Positions 50,733 to 57,823 of a stretch of 64,000 nucleotides of DNA are shown here, one piece after another. This DNA is from DASRAJ01 sp035638255. Lineage in GTDB: Bacteria; Bacteroidota; Bacteroidia; Chitinophagales; UBA10324. Position numbers and translations under genes: made by a program. Position 1 is the first letter of the stretch. Each line of letters begins with the position of its first letter. The stretch lies in assembly GCA_035638255.1 (NCBI GenBank), contig DASRAJ010000160.1, positions 1 through 64,000 on the forward strand. Direction: 5' to 3'. Below the pieces are notes generated by a model that saw nothing but the letters and a program-made list of their open reading frames with translations, was not told the origin of the DNA and did no database searches.

Positions 50733-52188
50733 GCTCGTGTACTTTCTCTTTCAAGACTTCCAACAAGATATCTATGGTCTTCAAATGCGTTCTGAAAGCA
50801 AGGATCGCCGCACGCAAAACAAATTTTCCATCGAGCATCGTGGATGAAATAAAAACTCTGCCATCCTTCTGCACTTCTTCCACCAATCGTTTATTGAGTT
50901 CATTGGCAGCTTCGAGCGCTGAAGTTTCCGAAGCCGGGCTATTATTCTTTGGAACGTAGCGATAGGTTACCACTGATAACTCGGGCTCGGGTCCAACTTC
51001 AAATCCAAGCTTCTGCACTTCATCATAAAAGTATTGTGCAAGCAGAAGTTTTTCTTCAAGGCAGGCGCGAAACGGTTTTACTCCATGCAACTTCAGCGGC
51101 AGCCACATCCGCAAACCGCGGAAATGCTTTGTCAACTCAGGAGAAACTTCTGCAGGAGAAATTTCTTCGGTGGCTGTATTCGCATCCTGCATGTAGTTGG
51201 CCTGATAGAAATGCGATTGCTGTAAAATACTTTTGTCTTTCACCATCACGACTCCCGTTCCATAAGGGAGAAACAATCCTTTGTGCGGGTCCACCACAAT
51301 GGAATCGGATGATTCAATGCCTTTGAGTTTACGCTTCCCTTCATCCGTTAAAGCAAAAAACCCTCCGTATGCTCCATCAATGTGATACCACAGTTCATGC
51401 TTTTTCGCCACAGCGCCAATTTCTTCGAGCGGATCAATGGCACCTGTATCCGTAGTGCCTGCGCTTGCGATCACGAGGAACGGAATCATCCTGTGCGTTT
51501 TGTCCATCTTGATCATCTTGTCCAGCTCACCGGCATTCATCCGGTAATGATCATCCATGGGTACATAACGGATCACGCTCTCTTTCAAACCAGCGATACG
51601 GATTGCTTTGTCAAGAGAATGATGTACCTGCTTTGTGAGATAGATCACGGCCTTTTCATAGTCGCGCGACTTGATGAGCGATGCATCGCGGGCGCACACA
51701 ATGGCAATGAGATTGGCTATGCTTCCGCCGGATGTGAGATTGCCTGCTGCATCGGAAGGGTATCCCATCACATCAGCGATCCAGCGAATGAGCATGTTCT
51801 CCATGCGCACGGCACCGGGTCCTGCGAAGTACACGCCTGCATAACGGTTGAAAACATCTGCGAGATAATCGCCGAGTGCGCTGTAATAAATGCCGCCGCC
51901 GGGAATGTAACCGAGATGCCCTCCGCTTGCAGGATTGAGTCCGGGAGTGTCAACGTGATTTTTTAAAAGTGAAATGAGCAGCGCCGGATCAGCAGGATGT
52001 TCTGTGATTGGAAAAGAAAGCAATCCGGTATCATCTCCATTATTTATGTTGAAAGCATTAAGGTTTTCAATTCCATTCAAAAAAGTTTCTGCGTAATCAA
52101 TCACGTGCTTGCGAATCTCGTCGCGCTTGCCCGGGGATGGCTCAAGCTGCCGTGAAATTTTTTCGAGCTGAAGAATCTGATCGCGCAT
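50713..52188 (-). CDS. PLP-dependent aromatic amino-acid decarboxylase
   Basis: The 491-residue protein is a group II decarboxylase. It shows LTSGGSIANLIAIVCARDAS, histidine 190 that stacks on the cofactor (VHHSLDKAIRIAG), the cofactor aspartate D271 (YHIDGAYGGFF), and the PLP-binding lysine K303 in DPHKGLFLPYGTG. It probably removes the carboxyl group of an aromatic L-amino acid such as tryptophan, tyrosine or phenylalanine. The length and motifs are full. It is a single gene in the cytoplasm. The surrounding genes give no pathway. Confidence 0.85.
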   Translation of the reverse strand: MRDQILQLEKISRQLEPSPGKRDEIRKHVIDYAETFLNGIENLNAFNINNGDDTGLLSFPITEHPADPALLISLLKNHVDTPGLNPASGGHLGYIPGGGIYYSALGDYLADVFNRYAGVYFAGPGAVRMENMLIRWIADVMGYPSDAAGNLTSGGSIANLIAIVCARDASLIKSRDYEKAVIYLTKQVHHSLDKAIRIAGLKESVIRYVPMDDHYRMNAGELDKMIKMDKTHRMIPFLVIASAGTTDTGAIDPLEEIGAVAKKHELWYHIDGAYGGFFALTDEGKRKLKGIESSDSIVVDPHKGLFLPYGTGVVMVKDKSILQQSHFYQANYMQDANTATEEISPAEVSPELTKHFRGLRMWLPLKLHGVKPFRACLEEKLLLAQYFYDEVQKLGFEVGPEPELSVVTYRYVPKNNSPASETSALEAANELNKRLVEEVQKDGRVFISSTMLDGKFVLRAAILAFRTHLKTIDILLEVLKEKVHELNRRAT

Positions 52189-52264
52189 GATGTGCGAACA
52201 AAAGAAGAAAAATCTTTTTGTAAAGTGAAGCGAGAATCAACAATGCATGTTCCTGTTACAAGGT

Positions 52265-52840
52265 TTACCGGTAAACAAACTTGCCGGAGAACAAAATCTT
52301 TTGTGCATTTCTCACTTGAAAAAAATACATTCTTGACGGAAAAACCCTCCAATCAAGAGAAACGGCGTCACCATAAGTCTGCCATGACTGAATCATTTGT
52401 CCCTGTAAATTGAAAATAGAAAGGGTGAGATTTTCATGATTAGGGTTGGAAAAAAAAATTGTATTCGAAACAACGACAAATTCATTTCCATAATCAACAT
52501 ACCACAGTTTGATTACCTTAGAATACCCGAACTGCCCAAAGTTGATTCGATAGTAGTTGAACTGATTTTTCACAGGGAGGGAATCATCAAAAGAATAACT
52601 CACATCAAAATTGCTGCTGCCGCAAACACCGGGTATGGTGCCGATGGTTTCGAAATGAATGCTGTCAGTTGATCGCTGCACTTCTGTTCCTGAACATGTG
52701 ATTCCGCCATGAACGGTGAAATCAAGGTGAATGTAGTTTTCAATTTGCCGTCCGCTGAAGTGCGCGAGCAAATCAGATTGTGCAAATGCAACAGAAGTGT
52801 TGATTGTCAAAACAAGTACTAGCAAAATTTTTTTCTCCAT
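52265..52840 (-). CDS. Secreted protein with a T9SS-type C-terminal domain
   Basis: These 191 residues have a signal peptide (MEKKILLVLVLTINTSVAFA) and a short beta-rich body with a disulfide-forming cysteine pair (ITCSGTEVQ and GVCGSSNF). The end is sorting-domain-like: FFSNPNHENLTLSIFNLQGQ, then YFFQVRNAQKILFSGKFV. That last part is shared with type IX secretion cargo that is anchored or released at the cell surface. The body is the FN3-like module often found before sorting domains. Function beyond export is unknown. Confidence 0.75.
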   Translation of the reverse strand: MEKKILLVLVLTINTSVAFAQSDLLAHFSGRQIENYIHLDFTVHGGITCSGTEVQRSTDSIHFETIGTIPGVCGSSNFDVSYSFDDSLPVKNQFNYYRINFGQFGYSKVIKLWYVDYGNEFVVVSNTIFFSNPNHENLTLSIFNLQGQMIQSWQTYGDAVSLDWRVFPSRMYFFQVRNAQKILFSGKFVYR

Positions 52841-52962
52841 GATAGTTCAATCCATAAAATTACCACAAACATATAAGTGACGAAGAAATTGCGCGTCAGA
52901 CTGATTAATGACGAATACCTTTAACCTTTGACCATCGTTAGCAAATTTGTAAACCTTTAATC

Positions 52963-54507
52963 ATGAGATCAGAAAGAATTTCCATACTCAAAGTCAACCT
53001 GATCTTTACAATGCTCATTTCAATTCCTGTTTTCTCTTCTGCACAAAATTGGGAATGGGTTAGGCAAGAAGGAGGAACAGCAGGTACCGAGAACTCTAAT
53101 TCAATTGCCACTGATCCCTGGAGTAATTGTTACATCGCTGGCTCAATAGTCGGTTCGAATGGATTTATGTCGAAGTATAATTCTATGGGTGAATTTTTGT
53201 GGACTAAAGATCTTGCGACATCCCTTGAGAGCGTCACTATTGACGGAACAGGAAAAGTTTATGTTACCGGTAAAAACAATTCCCATTTCATTATTGCAAA
53301 GCTTGATTCTTCTGGTTCGCTTTTATGGATAAAAGAAGCAGCACAGGATTCATGGGGGAAATCACTTTCAAAAGATGCTTACGGAAATATTTATGTAACC
53401 GGTACCTTTTCTGACACGCTTCAACTTGATTCGTTTCATCTGAGTGAAGGAAGTTCTTTTATTGCTAAGTATGATTCATCAGGAAATTGTGAATGGGCAA
53501 AAGTCGCCAGTTACGGTGGCTATTCTAATAGTATTAGTACTGATGCTTTTGGTAACGCTTATGTTACAGGACGATTTTATGGAATAAGTTCTTTCGGTTT
53601 ATTTCAACTTACTTGTCTTGGCGCGGTTGATATTTTTATTGCAAAATATGATAGCGGAGGAAATTGCCTTTGGGCAAAACGTTCCGGTGGAGCAAGACCA
53701 TTCATCAATTCCACCATGGATAATGGATATGCTGTAGCGACTACAATACAAGGAAATGTTTACGTAGCCGGTTCATTCACTGACACTGCTACTTTTGGTT
53801 TGGATACTCTCGTCAATTTAGGCTCCGGGAACGATGTTTTTATAGCCAAATATGATGGAGATGGAAATATAATTTGGGTTAAGCAGGCAGGAGGAGTTAT
53901 TGATGATGAGGGACGCTGCTTAGCGGTTGACGAAGAAGGGAATGTTTATCTTGGAGGGTCTTTTGTAAATTCAATTGCGTTTGGGTCTGCGACACTTATT
54001 GGCTATGGTAACTATGATTTGTTTGTTGCAAAACTGGATGCTTCAGGAAACTCTCAATGGGCAATTAGTGCCGGTGGTCCCGCATGGAATGAATTTGTAA
54101 ACGGAATCGCATTAGATGCAAGCAATGATATCGTTTTCACCGGTGAATTTTGTTCCCCGGCATTTTTTGGATCAGATACTTTAATCAGCGCCGGGCAACC
54201 TGATATTTATATTGCTAAGCTGGGAAACATTTCAGGAATAAATGAGTTTTCAAATTTTGAAACTGTTGCACTGTTTCCTAATCCCTCTGAGGATTTTATC
54301 AATGTTCAAATTCAATTGCATCATGCAGCATCTATTTCTGTTGAATTATTTACGATCTCCGGTCAATCCCTTTCACAAACAAACTTTAAAAATCAAACAG
54401 GCATAGCGAATTATTTTCTCGATATCTCAAAATATCCGGAAGGAATTTATCTGATGCAAATACGCGGAAGCCAGAATTTCCTTACTCGGAAAATTATTAA
54501 ACAGTAA
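52963..54507 (+). CDS. SBBP beta-propeller protein with a T9SS sorting domain
   Basis: The 514-residue protein has a signal peptide and at least six SBBP-type blades. Their motif is D-x-x-G-N-x-Y-V-x-G-x-F/S (NIYVTGTFSDT, NAYVTGRFYG, NVYVAGSFTD, NVYLGGSFVN), each followed by FIAKYD-like text. The C-terminal 80 residues are a type A sorting domain (VALFPNPSEDFINVQ, then YPEGIYLMQIRGS). It is exported by the type IX system and probably anchored on the cell surface. The ligand is unknown. It stands alone between convergent genes. Confidence 0.85.
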   Translation: MRSERISILKVNLIFTMLISIPVFSSAQNWEWVRQEGGTAGTENSNSIATDPWSNCYIAGSIVGSNGFMSKYNSMGEFLWTKDLATSLESVTIDGTGKVYVTGKNNSHFIIAKLDSSGSLLWIKEAAQDSWGKSLSKDAYGNIYVTGTFSDTLQLDSFHLSEGSSFIAKYDSSGNCEWAKVASYGGYSNSISTDAFGNAYVTGRFYGISSFGLFQLTCLGAVDIFIAKYDSGGNCLWAKRSGGARPFINSTMDNGYAVATTIQGNVYVAGSFTDTATFGLDTLVNLGSGNDVFIAKYDGDGNIIWVKQAGGVIDDEGRCLAVDEEGNVYLGGSFVNSIAFGSATLIGYGNYDLFVAKLDASGNSQWAISAGGPAWNEFVNGIALDASNDIVFTGEFCSPAFFGSDTLISAGQPDIYIAKLGNISGINEFSNFETVALFPNPSEDFINVQIQLHHAASISVELFTISGQSLSQTNFKNQTGIANYFLDISKYPEGIYLMQIRGSQNFLTRKIIKQ

Positions 54508-54509
54508 TC

Positions 54510-54911
54510 TCATTTTTTTTGTAACCTCTTTTTCTTCTTCTGCCTCGCCACCTCTTCATCCACCATTATCGCTTCATGAATAATTTCCAGCAACAGCTCT
54601 TCTTTGATTTCTTTCACATTATAAAAACGGATGAGTCCGAATCTTTTCCTGTTGCCCATTTCAATAATGCCTTGCTCATTCGATAGTAAATTGCCACGGC
54701 AAAAACCAATGAACACTCCCCGCTTTGGGCCACCCCAAACTCCTGCCGGCCATATACAAGTCACGGGACGGTGTCGGAAATAATAAGGAACACCATAAAA
54801 GAACTTCTCCTCGAAATCAGGAGCAGCGCTTAGGATAATGGTGCGCAGCCGCTCACAGATTTCACGATTTTCTTTTGGGAGATCAAAAAAGAATTCTTCA
54901 ACTGTGGTCAT
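54510..54911 (-). CDS. DUF1801 domain protein
   Basis: From the ATG at 54911 (MTTVEEFFFDLPKENREICE) there are 133 residues. The SCP-like DUF1801 pattern is clear: RTIILSAAPDFEEKFFYGVP, then YFRHRPVTCIWPAG. The glycine and basic residues GPKRGVFIGFCRG close the fold. The start agrees with family members that begin with V-x-E-Y/F. These small proteins have no assigned reaction. The stop is 3 bases from the convergent beta-propeller gene. Confidence 0.75.
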   Translation of the reverse strand: MTTVEEFFFDLPKENREICERLRTIILSAAPDFEEKFFYGVPYYFRHRPVTCIWPAGVWGGPKRGVFIGFCRGNLLSNEQGIIEMGNRKRFGLIRFYNVKEIKEELLLEIIHEAIMVDEEVARQKKKKRLQKK

Positions 54912-54971
54912 AAAAAAATTCACTGCCGCTCCTGAAAACAGCAGTGAAAATTACAAAGTGAAATAAATCCT

Positions 54972-55331
54972 TCAGTTTGGCTGATTCGTCTTTTCCTTTT
55001 CTTCGTAACGCCTTTCAAAAACATAGCTGATTACTAATCCCAATCCTCCGAATATGGCGATAAGTCCAAAGTAAATGGCAGGAGCTTTTTCATCGGAAGT
55101 CATCAGCACATAATTCGTTAAGTAGAATGACAGCAACAAACCCAGGCCAACACCACAAACAATCAACCCCCACTTGAGAGTTTGCAACGGACGGGATCTT
55201 TTTTGAGGCTGAACGGGAGCCATGCCTCTTTCAATCATCGCCATGCGCTCCTTGTTGGATAAATAGCGAAGACCAAAAATCATGGCGAAAGCGCCCAGGG
55301 AAATTAAAATCGGAATAAGAATAGCACTCAT
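54972..55331 (-). CDS. DUF6249-like small membrane protein
   Basis: The 119 residues form a membrane helix at the N-terminus (ILIPILISLGAFAMIFGLRY), the conserved NKERMAMIERGMAP motif, and then two further helices near residues 52-70 and 85-105. DUF6249-type proteins of Bacteroidota have this layout and often sit next to an ECF sigma factor gene. Here the sigma gene is divergent at 55489, so they may share the intergenic control region. Confidence 0.75.
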   Translation of the reverse strand: MSAILIPILISLGAFAMIFGLRYLSNKERMAMIERGMAPVQPQKRSRPLQTLKWGLIVCGVGLGLLLSFYLTNYVLMTSDEKAPAIYFGLIAIFGGLGLVISYVFERRYEEKEKTNQPN

Positions 55332-55488
55332 TGTAAGTTGTTTTTAGAGTTAAGAAATCTTTTAAAAAATCGCATCACACCATTTGACAACAGCAAAAAA
55401 CATTTGGTTACACCTCTCCAAAAGTTTTTATTTAATTATCTTTCATGAACGTGTAACCTCTCCTCAATAATTAACGACTTATTGCTGC

Positions 55489-56073
55489 ATGCCCGACCAA
55501 ACCACGGACTTAGTGCTGATCGAAAGCGTGATCGCAGGCAATCAATCAGCGTTTGCTGAATTGGTGAAGCGGTACCAGCGATACGTTTTTACAGTAGCAT
55601 TAAATTTTGTGAAGCGGAGGGAAGATGCGGAAGAGATTGCACAGGATTGTTTTGTGAAAGTGTATCGTTCATTGGCAACTTTCAAAATGGAATCGAAATT
55701 CTCGACATGGCTCTACGGTATTGTCTATTACACCTCGATGACTTTTTTGAGGAAGAAACAAGTGGACAAAGTTTCGATTGATGATGAAGAGACTTTTTTG
55801 CAGTTGGAGAATAAGGAATCAGACTTTAAAGCTGATAAAGCCGAGAAGAAATCGAGAAGTGAATACATTCAGCTTGCAATGAAGAGTTTGTTGCCGGATG
55901 ATGCAATGGTCTTAACTTTGTTCTACCAGGGTGAGCAATCGTTGGAGGAAATCGCAAAGGCCACTGGCTATGAGGCGAACACGGTAAAAGTGAAACTGCA
56001 TCGCGCGCGATTGAGGATGAAAGAGAAATTGGAGTTGATGTTGAAAGAAGAAGTGAAGGACTTGATTAATTAA
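55489..56073 (+). CDS. ECF RNA polymerase sigma factor
   Basis: The 194-residue protein contains region 2 (AFAELVKRYQRYVFTVALNF, then DAEEIAQDCFVKVYRSLATF) and region 4 (MKSLLPDDAMVLTLFYQGEQ, then SLEEIAKATGYEANTVKVKL). It belongs to the sigma-70 ECF class that answers envelope signals. The likely anti-sigma partner follows at 56241. Upstream are two sequences GGTTACACCTCTCC and GTGTAACCTCTCC (near 55405 and 55450) that could be ECF-type promoter elements for self-activation. Confidence 0.85.
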   Translation: MPDQTTDLVLIESVIAGNQSAFAELVKRYQRYVFTVALNFVKRREDAEEIAQDCFVKVYRSLATFKMESKFSTWLYGIVYYTSMTFLRKKQVDKVSIDDEETFLQLENKESDFKADKAEKKSRSEYIQLAMKSLLPDDAMVLTLFYQGEQSLEEIAKATGYEANTVKVKLHRARLRMKEKLELMLKEEVKDLIN

Positions 56074-56229
56074 AATTCCAAATTCCAAATCACAAATAAA
56101 TAACAATCTGAAAAAATTTCAAACCCAATTCCCGGCATGTAAAAAATCGCTCGTGCAGACAACATCCAGTTTTTGAAAATTGAACTTTTGGATCTTATTT
56201 GGATTTTGGAATTTGGTACTTGGAATTTA
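56073..56229. repeat. Inverted AAATTCCAAATT-type repeats between sigma and anti-sigma genes
   Basis: The left arm, at about 56073-56100, reads AAATTCCAAATTCCAAAT. The right arm, 56195-56229, reads the complement in inverted order with some mismatches. Such low-complexity repeats are common between genes in Bacteroidota. They could form a hairpin that lowers read-through into the next gene. Confidence 0.6.
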
Positions 56230-56240
56230 AAACAGAAAAT

Positions 56241-56735
56241 ATGAAACCAATTGAAGAACGCCTCTGGGAATTCATTGACGGCACATGTAGTGCCGGTGAA
56301 AAAATCTCTATTGAAAAATTGCTGCAGGCTGATCCTGCTGTGAAACTGTTGTACGAAGAATTTCTATCGCTCTCAGGAAACTTGAAAGCGATGGAGTTGG
56401 ATGAACCTTCGATGCGCTTCACGCAAAATGTGATGGATCGGATTGCACTTGAGCTTGCCCCCAAACCTCTCATCACTAAGATTGATAAACGTATCATCAA
56501 TATCATCGCCGGATTTTTTATAGTTACTCTTTCTTCTCTGGTGATTTTTACGCTCACACAATTAAAGTGGACTTCCGGTGATCAGAATTTTTCTTTCAGC
56601 ATGCCGCAAGTCAACTGGTCAATACTTAGTGGTTCGGCAGTTGTTCAGGGATCACTGATAGCCTTTGTAATTATTGGCTTGTTTGCGCTTGACAGGTTGT
56701 TGCAGCATCGCAGGCGCATGCGCGCGCCTCTCTAA
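56241..56735 (+). CDS. Membrane protein, probable anti-sigma factor
   Basis: I take the ATG at 56241 (MKPIEERLWEFIDGTCSAGE), because upstream codons are repeat sequence. The 164 residues have an N-terminal helical cytoplasmic domain with the WEFIDG...EK...LL layout of Bacteroidota anti-sigma factors but without a zinc HxxxCxxC motif. Two membrane helices follow, at about residues 80-100 (IIAGFFIVTLSSLVIFTL) and 131-150 (VQGSLIAFVIIGLFALDRLL). It would hold the ECF sigma factor at the membrane. The assignment rests on context and layout. Confidence 0.7.
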   Translation: MKPIEERLWEFIDGTCSAGEKISIEKLLQADPAVKLLYEEFLSLSGNLKAMELDEPSMRFTQNVMDRIALELAPKPLITKIDKRIINIIAGFFIVTLSSLVIFTLTQLKWTSGDQNFSFSMPQVNWSILSGSAVVQGSLIAFVIIGLFALDRLLQHRRRMRAPL

Positions 56736-56801
56736 ACTTCACCGTTTACGATGCGCTAACTTTACCAGGCATGCGTGGATAGTGCGGTTAAATTTCCTTC
56801 C

Positions 56802-57716
56802 ATGAAAAGTATTTTGGTTGCAGCAGTTTTGATCATCGCATCGTTGGTTATTGGCAGGGCACAAAACCCACCCTCTCCGCAAGGAGTCCTGCGGACCTTA
56901 AAGCTTGAATCGGCATGTGCCCAATTGAAATTTATCGCGCAGGACTACACTTCACTTTCGTTTGATGAGATTTCACAGTTTGCAAAAAACCCTTCACAGT
57001 TCACGACTATTGATTTGAGCGATTACCATCCGTTTATTATTTCCTTCAAGATAACAGACAACGGTGAAATAGTTTTTCAATCACCCTCTGGTCCTGTGAA
57101 TGATGATCGCATCCGGAGTTTTGTGCGGTATAATGTGAGTGCATCTTTCTCCATGCTGAATCACAAAACGAATGAGTACCGGAATAATCGTGAACTCCAA
57201 TTCGGATTGTTTTACCAGCCGTGGCGCTATCACCAATCGCCTTATGCAAGAATTGACACGATCACTTCTGACTCATTACAATTTAACTACGCATACTATG
57301 ATGAGTGGTCGCCGATGCTCGGTGTGCAGGGCGCTTATCTTTTCAGAACCAATCCTGATAAATGGATCAACGCCTATGCGGGTGCAGGATTTGGAATTGG
57401 AGCATCAGTGCATCCTCAGATTGCGGAAACCTTTGGCGTGATTGCAGTCAAAAATATTTTTGACACAGCTTCAACCGCTATACCCCGGAATACTTTTCAT
57501 CTTCTTTCCAACACGCAAAATATTTTTCCGGCAAAGCCATCCATTCTTTTAGAAGGACGAATTCCTTTCGGTGTCGACTTCAAAATCATAAGAGGATTGA
57601 ATTTGTTTCTTGAAGCAGAGGCAGTGGCTTCCAAACAAATTTATTTGCAGAATGCTCCTTCTTTTCCGGTCAAAATTTCTTTTGCTGAATCGGTGGGATT
57701 GAAATTGAATTTTTGA
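56802..57716 (+). CDS. Secreted outer-membrane-like protein
   Basis: From the ATG at 56802 (MKSILVAAVLIIASLVIGRA) there are 304 residues with a signal peptide. A helical N-terminal part (ACAQLKFIAQDYTSLSFDE) is followed by beta-strands consistent with an eight-stranded barrel (YNVSASFSMLNHKTNEY, LGVQGAYLFRTNPDKWINAY, KISFAESVGLKLNF end). The final phenylalanine is typical of barrel proteins. The mature N-terminus is partly encoded by a 24-base palindrome at 56875 (PQGVLRTL). It follows the anti-sigma gene by 66 bases and may be in the sigma regulon (inference). Confidence 0.6.
   Translation: MKSILVAAVLIIASLVIGRAQNPPSPQGVLRTLKLESACAQLKFIAQDYTSLSFDEISQFAKNPSQFTTIDLSDYHPFIISFKITDNGEIVFQSPSGPVNDDRIRSFVRYNVSASFSMLNHKTNEYRNNRELQFGLFYQPWRYHQSPYARIDTITSDSLQFNYAYYDEWSPMLGVQGAYLFRTNPDKWINAYAGAGFGIGASVHPQIAETFGVIAVKNIFDTASTAIPRNTFHLLSNTQNIFPAKPSILLEGRIPFGVDFKIIRGLNLFLEAEAVASKQIYLQNAPSFPVKISFAESVGLKLNF
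56875..56898 (-). repeat. 24-base palindromic element, copy 6 (in frame)
   Basis: Arms CTCCG and GCGGACC surround the core AGGAGTCCT. It sits just after the signal peptide of the outer-membrane-like protein. Confidence 0.75.
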
Positions 57717-57735
57717 CGGATCTTTTGTCCCCCAT

Positions 57736-57823
57736 CCAACCACTGACAGGGCGAAAAGCCACTGTCAGGGTTTTATCAACCCAACCACTGAAAGGACGAA
57801 AAGCGACTGTCAGGGTTTTATCA
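57736..57823. repeat. Tandem duplication of a 43-base unit
   Basis: The units at 57736-57778 and 57781-57823 share CCAACCACTGA and GCGACTGTCAGGGTTTTATCA-like segments with three mismatches. The second copy overlaps the stop and last codons of the DUF5916 gene, so the first is probably a duplicated gene end. Confidence 0.75.

Noticed and set aside
51382..51966. Long plus-strand frame of 194 codons
   Set aside because: It is antisense to the decarboxylase, whose catalytic motifs are complete.
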